From CAJXQU01 sp965223825 (GTDB taxonomy: Bacteria; Pseudomonadota; Gammaproteobacteria; CAJXQU01), in NCBI GenBank assembly GCA_965223825.1, contig OZ245018.1, positions 930,001-994,000 of the forward strand: DNA of 64,000 nucleotides. The letters are read 5' to 3'. The translations under genes were made by a program, and so were the position numbers. The notes beneath the pieces were generated by a model. That model did not search any database. It saw only the letters and a program-made list of their open reading frames with translations, and had not been told where the DNA came from. Each line of letters begins with the position of its first letter. Within the stretch, counting starts at the first letter, position 1. Positions 53,242-63,500 of the stretch are shown here, in pieces.

Positions 53242-54134
53242 CTCAAGTGATTAAGTAGATCTTGTTGGGCTGGAGCAAATCCACGATTTGTGTAACCGAA
53301 ATCCGCTTTTGCTTCATCACTGCTGAAGCAAAGCGGGTGGTTCATTCGATCCGCCATATCTGGCGTCACATGGGAAAAAGACGGGACGATCGTTGCACAG
53401 CGCATCGCAAGCCTGAAAACCGGCAATGGGACAGAAATGAAGCGTGGTTTTTTATCCAACGTGACGAATAGTCGTTCTACCATATCTCGGTAAGTTAAGG
53501 TTTCCCCTCCGACAAGATCGTACGTTTTTCCAAAGGTCTCGGGCTTATCAATCACAGCAATACATGCTGCAGCAAGATCATCTGCGTGTACGGGTTGTCT
53601 TAAACCTGAGCCGTCTCCTACTAATGGGAAAAAGCCAAAGCGACGAATAAAGCGGGTGATACTTGAGACATTTTTATCCAAACCGGCACCATAGATCAAT
53701 GTTGGTCTGAATAAAGTCAGGTTGAGGTTTAACTCTTTACAGCGTTGGCTTACCGCTGTCTCAGCTTCGATGAGATCTTTTGCTAAATGCCTTTCTTCAA
53801 GATTAGCGGATTTAAGCTTGCTGAAACGGCTCGTCGAACTAAAAGCAATCACACGTTGACCATTAATCTTCGCGAATGATTCCAAAAGTGGAACAAGTGC
53901 ACGAAGCGGCCCTAGGTGAATGAGCGTTGATGCATCGTCTATAGCAGGATGCGTATTTTCTAAATCACTGGTCAAAACATGCCATGGAAACTCGTGTGTA
54001 GCTTGAGTGCGGCGACTTAAGGCGTGCAGTTGATATCCTGCAGATTGAACGCGAGGCAGAAGAAAGTGTCCGATCAAGCTTGTCGCGCCAGTCACGAGTA
54101 AGTTGGTTGAATTGTCAGAGGCTTCTGAAAGCAT
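53226..54134 (-). CDS. NAD-dependent epimerase/dehydratase family protein (SDR)
   Basis: 302 residues of the extended SDR fold. NLLVTGATSLIGHFLLPRV is the dinucleotide motif; the active-site Tyr-x-x-x-Lys is not obvious at the usual place (EERHLAKDLIEAE stands there), which suggests an atypical or non-enzymatic member. GAGLDKNVSSITRFIRRFGFFPLVG resembles complex I NDUFA9-like SDRs. Overlaps the glycosyltransferase gene by 20 bases and is convergent with manC. Confidence 0.8.
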   Translation of the reverse strand: MLSEASDNSTNLLVTGATSLIGHFLLPRVQSAGYQLHALSRRTQATHEFPWHVLTSDLENTHPAIDDASTLIHLGPLRALVPLLESFAKINGQRVIAFSSTSRFSKLKSANLEERHLAKDLIEAETAVSQRCKELNLNLTLFRPTLIYGAGLDKNVSSITRFIRRFGFFPLVGDGSGLRQPVHADDLAAACIAVIDKPETFGKTYDLVGGETLTYRDMVERLFVTLDKKPRFISVPLPVFRLAMRCATIVPSFSHVTPDMADRMNHPLCFSSDEAKADFGYTNRGFAPAQQDLLNHLSYARL

Positions 54135-55101
54135 GGACTTTGGTCTTAACGTGTTGTTTATATCCTGTCAGTAAGTTTTTAATTCCGTGAAATGCAGCAA
54201 GTGCGGAAAAACGTAACCAGACGCCTGCGACGACAAGCCACATAAGCACACCCGGATAACGATCACGAAAAAACTTACGGTAAAACCTTATCATGCCTTT
54301 GTGCATGTGCCAAAGGACAAAAATTTGTTTGTTCTCACTACAGCCACCTTTGCTATGCGTGATCACCGTACCTGGTACAAACAGGATTCGCCAATTGCTT
54401 TGACGGAAACGCATACACCAGTCTAAATCTTCGCAATGAAGGAAATAGCCATCGTCTAGTAAGCCAATTTCGTCAATTGCCGATTTTCTAACCATCATGA
54501 AAGCACCAGAGATCGCTTCGACATCGATGGGTGCTTTTGGTAACGGTTCATTGTGCAGTAAAAAGTCTTTAAATAATGGCGTATCACCATGATTTAAGTT
54601 TGATAAGCCAAAAGCACGAATAAAGGATCGCCAAGGTGTTGGGATTGCTCTGCGGCAGCCACTTTGTTCACTCCCATCTGAGTTAACGATTAAAGGGCCG
54701 GACATCGCGACAGTTGGGTTTTCATCCATGACCTTTTTCATTTGATCAAGCGTTTCTGGCTCGATGTAGCAATCGGGGTTAAGAAACAACCAGTAGTCAC
54801 CGGTTGCATGTTGTAAGGCTTGATTTGATGCATGTGCGAAGCCAGCGTTAACAGAGTTTCTGATGACCTTGAGAGAGTCTAGTTGAAGATAGGGTTTGAT
54901 TGCGTTTGAGAGACTGTCGTCACTGGAATTATTGTCAACCACAATAACATTAACAGCGTGATTGGATGAGAAAACGGACTCAAGACAGTGTGTTAAGTGA
55001 TGGTTTGAGTTGTAATTTACAATCACAACGGTGATGACATCAGTCGTGTCTTTTATTTGATCTTGACTTGCCATTTCCTGACCTGTGTGAGGCGAGCTCA
55101 T
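54115..55101 (-). CDS. family 2 glycosyltransferase (rhamnosyltransferase-like)
   Basis: 328-residue GT2 enzyme, GT-A fold. VVIVNYNSNHHLTHCLESV start, NNSSDDS, WLFLNPDCYIEPE with the DxD-like metal site, and GYFLHCEDLDWCMRFRQ with the ED-D catalytic motif, as in dTDP-Rha transferases. A C-terminal hydrophobic segment may hold it at the inner membrane. The start at 55101 has AAAGG upstream; TTG 55122 and ATG 55074 are alternatives. Only clear sugar transferase in the window. Confidence 0.88.
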   Translation of the reverse strand: MSSPHTGQEMASQDQIKDTTDVITVVIVNYNSNHHLTHCLESVFSSNHAVNVIVVDNNSSDDSLSNAIKPYLQLDSLKVIRNSVNAGFAHASNQALQHATGDYWLFLNPDCYIEPETLDQMKKVMDENPTVAMSGPLIVNSDGSEQSGCRRAIPTPWRSFIRAFGLSNLNHGDTPLFKDFLLHNEPLPKAPIDVEAISGAFMMVRKSAIDEIGLLDDGYFLHCEDLDWCMRFRQSNWRILFVPGTVITHSKGGCSENKQIFVLWHMHKGMIRFYRKFFRDRYPGVLMWLVVAGVWLRFSALAAFHGIKNLLTGYKQHVKTKVHAFRSL

Positions 55102-55152
55102 TTTAAGAAACCTTTTGGCCAAAGTGAGATATGTGAACCAAGGGATATTTTT

Positions 55153-55665
55153 TTATTGTTCATGTACATGAGGGCCCTCCTCAAGAATGTCGGTAATATC
55201 AGTATCATCGAACTGCGTATCGTTTCCATATCCCTCTGGAGGCTCGCCTATAAAACCAGCATCATCACCTTCTGGCGGTTCGCCAGGTAGCCCGTCATCA
55301 CCTTCTTCTGGTGCGGGCCCAGGTATACCATCATCATTTGCTTCAGGTGCAAATTCCATCATGGCTTCTTGCATCTCTTCAGTGGGAATGTTGTCTATTC
55401 CACCGAGATCATTGGGTAGTGATTCATCAGGCATCTGATCCATAAGGATTGTTTGATCCTCAGAGAGGTTAGGCGCAATGTCGGGTATCACTTCTCGTGC
55501 TGATGATTCATCTTGGACTGTTGGTTTCGTTTTTACCATTTGCTCTAAAGACGGCTGTGTCACTTCAGCAGTATCGTTGTCCTTATTAAAAAAATACCAA
55601 CCTAAAAGTAATAGGCCGATCAAAACGGTCAATCTTAAGAGCTGTAATCCCAATTCGTTTTTCAT
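55153..55665 (-). CDS. hypothetical membrane-anchored acidic Pro/Gly/Glu-rich protein
   Basis: 170 residues. Signal-anchor helix (about 8-26), then an acidic disordered region. Residues about 110-150 are imperfect repeats of D-D-G/A-x-x-G-x-P-P-E-G (for example DDGLPGEPPEG, DDAGFIGEPPEG). No family recognised. Lies 51 bases from the glycosyltransferase start in the same direction. Confidence 0.6.
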   Translation of the reverse strand: MKNELGLQLLRLTVLIGLLLLGWYFFNKDNDTAEVTQPSLEQMVKTKPTVQDESSAREVIPDIAPNLSEDQTILMDQMPDESLPNDLGGIDNIPTEEMQEAMMEFAPEANDDGIPGPAPEEGDDGLPGEPPEGDDAGFIGEPPEGYGNDTQFDDTDITDILEEGPHVHEQ

Positions 55666-55768
55666 TCATTATGCCCATTTAATTGGTGATAGTTTGAATT
55701 AATCTGACTAATTCATACAGACATGTTGATGATATTCTGTACGTGTGACGAAATTTTACAAAAACAGC

Positions 55769-57238
55769 TTAGAAGAGCTGCCAGTCAATATCTGGGAGAG
55801 ATGAAAGCATTTTGCTATCAGCGATTTGAGATCCATTCATTAAGTAGAGCCATAAGGTTCCTGTTGTGTTATGTCGCCACAGAATGTCGGTTTTTTGATC
55901 TTTGTTAAAGTCTCCGGCAATTTGCAAGCGCCATTGAGGATCAACAATACGCGCAATAGGAGATGAAACAAAATTTTGGTTAGCTCCCATTAAATAGCTA
56001 TAAACTTGGCCATTACCCGCGTGCCACCATAAAATATCGTCGTAACCATCTGCGTTTAGATCGCCAGAGCCAATGACTTGCCAGTCCAAGTCGGAAACTC
56101 GGTTTAGTGCAACACTTTTTGCGATCCCGCTGCCATTCATGTAGTAAACCCAGTTAATGCCAGTCGTTGCGTGTCGCCAAAGAATATCGCTTTTGTTATC
56201 GCCGTTGAGATCACTTATGGCGACAATCTGCCAATGAGTATCGCTGACTTGAGCGACCCTTGAGCTTGATGTAATCACATTACCGTGTAGTTTGTAGAGC
56301 CAGGTCAGCCCTGATTCTTTGTTGTACCAAAGAATATCATCGGTACCATTGCCGTCGAAGTCTGCACTACCCACAACGGTCCAGTTTTGGTCGCTAACAC
56401 TATTAAGGGGAGTACTTTGTAGTACTTCACCTGCTCGCATCAAATATACCCAGTTGACGCCAGTATTGGTATTGCGCCACAACAGATCAGAAAACCCATC
56501 TCCGTTAAAATCTCCTTTCGCTGCGAGGGCCCAATCCAGTGAAACGTTAGGCAGGTTTCCTTGGTTAGTTATTTGCGCATTATTTGTAAAAAATAGTCTG
56601 TTTACGCCCGTCATTGTGTTGCGCAACACAATGTCCGATTGGTCGTCTCCGTTAAAATCATCTCTTGCCGCGTGATCGTTACCGTAGAGTGCGGCGACCC
56701 CGGCGATGTCATCAGTTTGTGGGATTTCTGTATTTGTAATGACAGCGTTCATTATTGCCGTTGTTTGGTTCTCGTGATCGAGCCCGAGTGCGTGTCCAAG
56801 TTCGTGAACGGCAACGCGTCTTAAATCAGGGTTTATACGTGCCGGTCCAGTGTAAACACTCCAAGTTTGGCTATTGTTAAAAACGATATCTGTTTCGGTA
56901 TATTGATTATTTCCAACGGTGTATCGGCTTAACGTCACGGCGATTGTGCTTGATCCATATTGTGATCCACAAATATCGGATGTGAACCCAATGCTATTTT
57001 CGTTATCCGTAGCACACGGGTTGCGGACTTCAGCATCCCTGAAAAATGTAAAAGGTGTAGAGCTGTTCCATGAAGTGATCGCATCGTTAAACGCGTTAGA
57101 CCAAGCACTGTTTGCGCCATTCAAATTAACGTGAAAAAGTGTTTGATTATTTTTCCAACGCTGGCCACTTAACTCGAAAGCGGTAACTGAGTTGAGTGAT
57201 TGTGCAGACAGAAGTAACAGGAGAGTTAAATAACGCAT
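55769..57238 (-). CDS. secreted matrixin-type metalloprotease with six FG-GAP-like repeats
   Basis: 489 residues. Signal peptide 1-20. Metzincin domain about 21-190 with VHELGHALGLDHE (HExxHxxGxxH, His145/149/155) and Met-turn AIMNAV (Met163). From 193 to the end are six repeats of about 47 residues with D-x-N-x-D-G/K-x-x-D-I-L-W-R-H and W-V-Y-L-M-N-G, FG-GAP/VCBS-like, likely calcium-binding blades. Follows its probable partner gene by three bases. The C-terminal module matches those of the two subtilases downstream in coordinate order. Confidence 0.88.
   Translation of the reverse strand: MRYLTLLLLLSAQSLNSVTAFELSGQRWKNNQTLFHVNLNGANSAWSNAFNDAITSWNSSTPFTFFRDAEVRNPCATDNENSIGFTSDICGSQYGSSTIAVTLSRYTVGNNQYTETDIVFNNSQTWSVYTGPARINPDLRRVAVHELGHALGLDHENQTTAIMNAVITNTEIPQTDDIAGVAALYGNDHAARDDFNGDDQSDIVLRNTMTGVNRLFFTNNAQITNQGNLPNVSLDWALAAKGDFNGDGFSDLLWRNTNTGVNWVYLMRAGEVLQSTPLNSVSDQNWTVVGSADFDGNGTDDILWYNKESGLTWLYKLHGNVITSSSRVAQVSDTHWQIVAISDLNGDNKSDILWRHATTGINWVYYMNGSGIAKSVALNRVSDLDWQVIGSGDLNADGYDDILWWHAGNGQVYSYLMGANQNFVSSPIARIVDPQWRLQIAGDFNKDQKTDILWRHNTTGTLWLYLMNGSQIADSKMLSSLPDIDWQLF
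55772..56662 (-). repeat. six FG-GAP-like coding repeats (matrixin)
   Basis: Six in-frame units of roughly 140 bases, each with a D-x-D/N-x-D-G loop and W-(V/L)-Y-x-(M/L). The last unit ends the protein at W-Q-L-F. Confidence 0.75.
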
Positions 57239-57241
57239 AGA

Positions 57242-57859
57242 TTACGGTGTAGTACGGAATTCGTTTAGTTTTTGTTTAAAGGTTTGTTTGTCTAGGGCCT
57301 TATTAAGTTGAGATTTTACGTTCGAGATTGAGATATCAGAAGCGAATTGCGCTTTAGTTGATGGCAACCCGTTTTGAGATTGAGAGGCAGAGAGTGTGAC
57401 GATGGGATGGTGATCAAACGTAGTAATTCTTTCGGTACCAGAATTGTCTTGCATGATCACGAAATGGCCTTGCCCCCAGCCAGTAATGGGATTGATGAGA
57501 TCTTGGCTAACTGACTCAATAAAATAAATGCCTTTTTCGTTGATTGCTGGCATGGCGAGCCCCTTAACGTCGAGTACCTGATTCTGATACTGACCGCCGA
57601 GGAAACTCAACACGATGGTTTTATTGGTTTTACCTTTAATAAAATCAGACGGTTTGAAGGTGATGTCCGTATGAATTAACCCAGTTCGTTTATCGATACG
57701 CGTGTTTTTTTGCGTGACGATACCTTCAAAAACTAATTCAGAATTATTAAATACCTTCTCAAGAGTGAGTGGTGCGATGGAAGTTGCATGCGTATTAACG
57801 TTCCAGCTTGTAAAACTGAATAGCGCAATTAGCAAGTATGAGAATTTGATTAACGTCAT
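57242..57859 (-). CDS. hypothetical exported protein paired with the matrixin
   Basis: 205 residues with a signal peptide (about 1-25). SELVFEGIVTQK, KPSDFIKGK and VLSFLGGQ outline a beta-rich domain seen next to secreted metalloproteases in other bacteria (memory of gene order, not checked). Function unknown; a chaperone, inhibitor or co-secreted factor is possible. Start at ATG 57859 with GGTGA five bases upstream; ATG 57871 is an alternative. Stop is three bases from the matrixin start. Confidence 0.65.
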   Translation of the reverse strand: MTLIKFSYLLIALFSFTSWNVNTHATSIAPLTLEKVFNNSELVFEGIVTQKNTRIDKRTGLIHTDITFKPSDFIKGKTNKTIVLSFLGGQYQNQVLDVKGLAMPAINEKGIYFIESVSQDLINPITGWGQGHFVIMQDNSGTERITTFDHHPIVTLSASQSQNGLPSTKAQFASDISISNVKSQLNKALDKQTFKQKLNEFRTTP

Positions 57860-58027
57860 AAGAATCACCACAAAACTGCCGCATTATACCCTCGAGGGGC
57901 CTATTCGTGCACCTCTTTAGTGCGGCGAATGTCGTGATTATCTGGCTATATCGGGGAAAGATAGTTCCAATAGAGGAGGGTGACTTTAGGCTAAGTGGGA
58001 TGTATGTCTCAAAAAAGAGTGGGGAGA

Positions 58028-58062
58028 AAGTGCATATTTTTTACGATTTAAAATATGCACTT
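58028..58062 (-). terminator. 13-bp inverted repeat after the first subtilase
   Basis: AAGTGCATATTTT ... AAAATATGCACTT with a nine-base loop, five bases after the stop codon at 58068. A/T-rich stem and no clean U-tract; a plausible 3'-end hairpin. Confidence 0.5.
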
Positions 58063-58067
58063 CTTCC

Positions 58068-60296
58068 TTAATGAATCACGATTTCCCAGTTTGGATCCGC
58101 CTTCTTGATTGATTTACTGCTTAGCACTTGGGCGCCGTTCATTTCAAATAACCAAGCATGACCGCTAACTGAATTACGCCATAAAATATCGCCGTTACCG
58201 TCGCCATTAAAGTCACCGGACTTCTTGATTTGCCAGCGAGTATCAGCAACCGTTCCAATAGAACGGCTCTCTTTTACGTTGGCTTGTTGCATTAGAAATG
58301 CCCAAGTTGAGCCAGATTGGCTGTGATGCCAAATGATATCGGCGAACCCATCGTTATTTAGATCAGCGGTGTCTTTAATGGTCCAGTTTAAATCACGTAC
58401 AATACTGACAAACTTACTGGCAGTGATGCGGTTTTCATCCATGACATAAATGAAGACTGCGCCATCTTGTGTATTGCGCCAGAGGATATCGGCTTTCCCG
58501 TCGCCATTGAAATCATCGACACCGACAATTTCCCAAGCCATATCTTTAACAATATTGATCGGAACACTTGCGGTTATTTTTGTTCCATCAATCAGATATA
58601 GCCAGTTTGACCCGTTAACCTTATTCCGCCAGACAATGTCGCTAGTTCCATTGCCATCAAAATCACCGGCCCCTGCAACTTCCCAATTGAGATCGGATAC
58701 GATGTTCAGGCTCTTACTGACCTCAATTGTTGATCCGTCCATTAAGTGAACCCAGTTATTTCCATTGACGGAATGGCGCCAGAGGATATCAGCATCAGCA
58801 TCACCATCGAGATCGGCGATTGCAACGACTTTCCATCGCGTGTCAGCAACCCCAGCAATTTGTGAACTAGAGCTAACGGTTGGGCCGTTCATATTATCCA
58901 TCCAATTAGAGCCCGTTGTTTTATGTCGCCAGAAAATGTCTGATCGACCATCGATGTTAAAATCATGTTTCTCTGATGCGATTGAAACCGAACCAATGGC
59001 GCTATCGAGTTGAATACGTGGTTTTACCAAGTTGTTTCTTGAATCTGTAATAGACGTAGAATTAGTTTTTAGCAATTCGAGCAGTTCAGAAACGGACTTG
59101 TCCGGAAAGTGTGAACGTAGCACAGCAAATGCTCCCGCGACGTGTGGTGTTGCCATTGATGTACCGCTGTAATTTGCGTAGCCGCCACCGGTAACTGATG
59201 ACGCGATCGAGCTGCCTGGTGCGAGTAGGTCGACTAATGATGAGCTATTTGAGAATGAGGATACTTGATCTTGCTTGGTGGTTGATCCGACGCTAACGGC
59301 GCTTGAGATGCAGGCAGGTTCGCTGATCCCGTTTGTGAAACCATCGTTACCAGATGCAATGACGGTGGCAATGTTAGCGTTCAGGAGCAAGTCAACAGAG
59401 TTTTTCAAAACATGTGAATCACAAGCGCTGGATGCAAAACCACCACCAAGACTCAAATTTACTGAGGCTATATTGTATGTATTGCGCAGAGAATATACGT
59501 AGTCGAGTCCGCGCATAACATCTGAATAGTAAGCAAGCGGGCATGACTGCTCACCGCTACAATTATCGGCAGAAAATTCCGAGAATACTTGTATTGCGAT
59601 GATTTCGGCATCGGGTGCGACGCCGGTGTAACTTGAATTTTCACCTGCAACAATACCGGCGACATGTGTTCCGTGAGAGCAGCCACTAATCGAGCAAGCC
59701 GCGCCAGCACCATTACCAGTTTGCTCATCTAGGTTATTGGGGCACGTTGTCGTTGCGGCAGAATTCGTTGTTGAGAAACAGGCTTCGTGTACCACTTTGC
59801 CTGTTAGAAAAGGGTGTGATTTCTCAACGCCTGTGTCGAGCACGGCGACAACTTGACCTGCGCCACCAGCTGCAACTGCGGCCGGTGAGTTTGCGCCAAT
59901 AAGTGCTGTACTTTCTAATAAGCTAGGTGTCATTAGCCGATCTTCAAAAACAGCCTCAACGTTTGGGTTGTTCATAATCGCGTTCAATCCCGACGCATTA
60001 ACACGCATTGCTGTTAAACCGAGCCGGTCAAGATTCTTAATATTTTTTGGTGAATGCTTTTTTAACTGACTGATCAAGCCGTTCCGTTGTAACTTTGTTT
60101 GGCTGGTTAATGCAGAAATCGAATTGACTGTTGCCCCGGCAGTTGTTGCGCTTTGCTTGTATTTAACAATGATTGGGACATCGCCTTGTTGTTTTGCAGT
60201 TGCCTGTAGAGCTGAGATTGAAGCTGCTTGCGCCGATGTCGCAAGCAAGCTGAAAGAGATGAGAAGCACGCTAACGAATTGAGAGACAGTTTGCAT
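58068..60296 (-). CDS. secreted S8 subtilisin-like protease with six FG-GAP-like repeats
   Basis: 742 residues from ATG 60296 (GGAAGG eight bases upstream; an ATG at 60344 has none). Signal peptide about 1-24, inhibitor-like propeptide about 30-125, S8 domain with Asp154 (VAVLDTGVEKSHP), His208 (GCSHGTHVAG) and Ser380 (YSGTSMATPHVAG). A Cys-rich loop ACFSTTN ... GCSHG before the catalytic His suggests disulfides. Residues about 444-742 are six FG-GAP-like repeats. Paralogue of the next gene. Confidence 0.93.
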   Translation of the reverse strand: MQTVSQFVSVLLISFSLLATSAQAASISALQATAKQQGDVPIIVKYKQSATTAGATVNSISALTSQTKLQRNGLISQLKKHSPKNIKNLDRLGLTAMRVNASGLNAIMNNPNVEAVFEDRLMTPSLLESTALIGANSPAAVAAGGAGQVVAVLDTGVEKSHPFLTGKVVHEACFSTTNSAATTTCPNNLDEQTGNGAGAACSISGCSHGTHVAGIVAGENSSYTGVAPDAEIIAIQVFSEFSADNCSGEQSCPLAYYSDVMRGLDYVYSLRNTYNIASVNLSLGGGFASSACDSHVLKNSVDLLLNANIATVIASGNDGFTNGISEPACISSAVSVGSTTKQDQVSSFSNSSSLVDLLAPGSSIASSVTGGGYANYSGTSMATPHVAGAFAVLRSHFPDKSVSELLELLKTNSTSITDSRNNLVKPRIQLDSAIGSVSIASEKHDFNIDGRSDIFWRHKTTGSNWMDNMNGPTVSSSSQIAGVADTRWKVVAIADLDGDADADILWRHSVNGNNWVHLMDGSTIEVSKSLNIVSDLNWEVAGAGDFDGNGTSDIVWRNKVNGSNWLYLIDGTKITASVPINIVKDMAWEIVGVDDFNGDGKADILWRNTQDGAVFIYVMDENRITASKFVSIVRDLNWTIKDTADLNNDGFADIIWHHSQSGSTWAFLMQQANVKESRSIGTVADTRWQIKKSGDFNGDGNGDILWRNSVSGHAWLFEMNGAQVLSSKSIKKADPNWEIVIH
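58071..58967 (-). repeat. six FG-GAP-like coding repeats (first subtilase)
   Basis: Six in-frame units of about 47-50 codons with D-F-N/D-G-D-G-x-x-D-I-x-W-R and NWLYLMDG-like cores, ending the protein at N-W-E-I-V-I-H. Confidence 0.78.
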
Positions 60297-60485
60297 TTCC
60301 GAAACCTTCCGTGGCCTTGAGTTGAGAAGAGTCTCAATGAGCACGACAGTCCGTGTCGTCTCTAGGTGAGATTCTATTGCAAACGTTATCGGTGACTTTT
60401 TGGAAAACTTTAGTTAAATGCGTGGTTTACTGGGAAGGTTTTCGTGATGAATATCGCACTGAAGGGATGCGCAGATAGAAGCATA

Positions 60486-60546
60486 CCATTGATGTTTGTC
60501 ATCAATGGCGATCTTTGGAAACCTCATATCAAATAACGAGGTTTCC
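60486..60546. repeat. two adjacent inverted repeats between the subtilase genes
   Basis: CCATTGATG-TTTGT-CATCAATGG (60486-60508) and GGAAACCTC ... GAGGTTTCC with a 12-base spacer (60517-60546). They lie downstream of the second subtilase stop (60572) and may form a tandem 3'-end structure; no U-tract follows. Confidence 0.45.
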
Positions 60547-60571
60547 CATTTAAGATGGACGGTTGGATTGC

Positions 60572-63500
60572 CTATTGAGGGGCGATTTGCCAGTTAAGAC
60601 CGACATCGTTGATTTTACTATCCAGTGTGATCTTCTGAGTGTTCATGAGATAAAGCCAATTATCGCCAGTAACTTGGTGTCGCCATAAGATATCGCCGCT
60701 TAAGCCGTCACCGTTATAATCGCCAACATCTTCTACCTTCCAGTTTAAATCACTGACAAGGTTAACTTTGCTCTCAATAGCGAGTCGACTACCATTCATC
60801 AGATATAACCAGTTTAGGCCGTTGTTGGCATGCCGCCAAAACAAATCAGATTTACCATCACCGTTAAAGTCACCTACGCCGGCTACTTGCCAAGCGTGAT
60901 CCGTCACTCGATTAACCTGATTACTGCCAGCAATACGTGATCCATTCATTAGGTAGATCCAGTTTAAGCCATTCGCGGTGTGACGCCAGAAAATATCATC
61001 TTTACCATCCGCATTAAAATCACCAACAGCTTGTATTTCCCAATTCAGATCCGCGACTTTGTTTATCTCTTGGCTAGACCGAATTTTATGGCCATCCATT
61101 AAATACACCCAGTTACTTCCAACGGTTGCATGACGCCATAAAATATCGCCTTTGCCATCACCATCAAAATCACCAGTTCCCGCGACTTTCCAGTTTGGTG
61201 CGATTTTATTTAATCGAAGACTACTTAAAATCTGATGTCCATTCATCAGATAAATCCAGTTTTCTCCGGTCGTGCTATGTCGCCATAAAATATCGGCTTT
61301 CTTATCGCCATTGAAATCATTGATCGCTTTCACTTCCCAACCAAGATTCGAGACTGTGTTGATCGCTCGGTTTGAAAGAACAGTGAAGGCATCCATCGTG
61401 TATAGATAGTTTTCACCCGTATTAATTTGGCGCCAGAGAATGTCTGAACGACCATCGGCATTAAAATCATTTCGCAAACTTTGGCGTTCGTATTCTATAT
61501 TTAATTTTAACTGGCCAGAGTCGATCTCTGATCCGCTATTAAATCCATCGACGGCAATGTAATACGTCGCCCCAGCAACCACATCAATATCAACGGAGCT
61601 GAGTAAACCTGACCCAGCATCATCGTCTGAGGCAACGACGGAAAGGCTATTAACGCGATTACCTCGATAAACACCAAGTAGGGTATCGAAAGTACTTCCT
61701 TCGGTATTGACGGTGACATTGGTATTTAGTGTTGGCGTCCACTTCCACCAGACTGATTTACCACCATTATTACCGGCATGGCTCGGTTCGCCACTTTCTT
61801 TATTAGCAAGATCGTTGTTCCATGCAATGGTTTGAGGGCCATCACTGATCACTGAAGCAGAAGCAAAATTGTTATTACGCAATGTGCCTGATGTCAGGTT
61901 CAACGTCACAGCACGCGCTGTAAAACCAAGATCGATCAGGCCGTCATAAACGCCAGGAGGGAGTAGGTTCGCCTGAGAATTGACAGAAAAGCTAACCGTC
62001 GTTTGCGCGCCCGGGGCAAGAACCACATTTGATTTAGAGGGCGTTAGCCATGCTGGTGTTTGAACGGCGATAGCCTGGGTACCACTGCCGACATTGGTCA
62101 CGGAATAGGTCGCACTCGTGGGTGTAAACGGGCCTGAGCTTGCGCCCGAAAATGCTCTGCCTGTTGTAGGTAGAACCGAGATAGACGGACTAGCCGTCGT
62201 ATCGGCAGAAAAATCCCAGGCTAAATTAACGTTGCCCGTGTTGCCGGGCCCTTGCACATAGCCATCGACGGCAATGAGGTAAAGAACGCCCGCTCGTGCA
62301 TCCCAAGTAACCTCACTTTGTAAGTTACACGCATCGTCATTGCTGACAGTTTCGGAAAGAAGTTGCAAACTTGTTCCGGTGTAGATCGCGAGTACAGTAT
62401 CAAAGTCACTACTGCAGGTGTTGATCGTCATTTCACCATTTGCGGGTGCCAGCCATTTCCACCACAACGAATGATCACCGCTCGCTTTTGCATGATCAGG
62501 CTCGTTATTTTCACTGGTTGCTGTACTGTTATTTCCTGTCGTAGATCCTGTATGTTTTCCGCCTCGGCCGATGTCGATCGCATTCGCATAAAAGTCATTA
62601 TCATCGGTGACACTTAGTGTTGCGGCGATATTAAGGTTCCCGCTTGCGTTCGTGTTATTGCGGAATAATAAGGTCGTGCTGTAATCATTCACAGATAAGT
62701 TATTTGCCGTCGCATTGACAGTGACTGTAACGGTGGTAGAGCCATTTGCAGGGATTTGCCCTGATCCATTTGTCACGGTTAGCCACGAGGCTGATTCCGT
62801 CACCGCGTAATTTAAGGCGGAACTTGATGACGTAATATTACGCAAGGTAAAGCTGTACGAGTTTGGTGTGAATGGTCCGCCGACGGGGCCTACTACATTC
62901 AACGCATTACTAGGGGAGACAAATAATTTCGGTGTTGTTGAGGGAGTCAAGGCTGATCGTGCGCTGTTAACATCGATTCGAGGGATGCTGATGTTATTTC
63001 GTGAATCTGTAACTAATGCACCGGTTTGTTTCAGTGCGTTTTCTATTTGATCGATTGATGCATCTGGTTTGACTGATTTTAAAATCGCAATTGCGCCTGA
63101 GACGTGTGGAGCAGCCATTGAGGTGCCGCTAAAGCTAGCGAACGTATTGCCAGGTACAGACGAATTAATCGATCCGCCGGGTGCAAGTAAATCGAGAAAA
63201 CTGGCGCTGTTCGAAAAGCTCGACACGGTATCGACTTTGGTTGTTGAGCCAACCGAAATGGCGGAAGAAATACAAGCCGGTGCTGAAATTGCCGAACTAA
63301 AGCCATCATTGCCCGAGGCAACGACCGTAGCAATTCCGGCTGATCGGAGTAAATCGATGCCTGCTTTAAGTGGATTCCCATCACACAGCGTTGAAAATTC
63401 ACCGCCACCTAAACTCATGTTGACCGCAGCAATATTATAATTATTCCGTTGAGAATAAATATGATCGAGCGCGCTTAATTGATCAGATGTGTAAGACAAC

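Noticed and set aside
60486..60546. inverted repeats considered as a transposon end or att site
   Set aside because: No transposase, target duplication or second copy nearby; position after a stop codon fits a 3'-end structure better.
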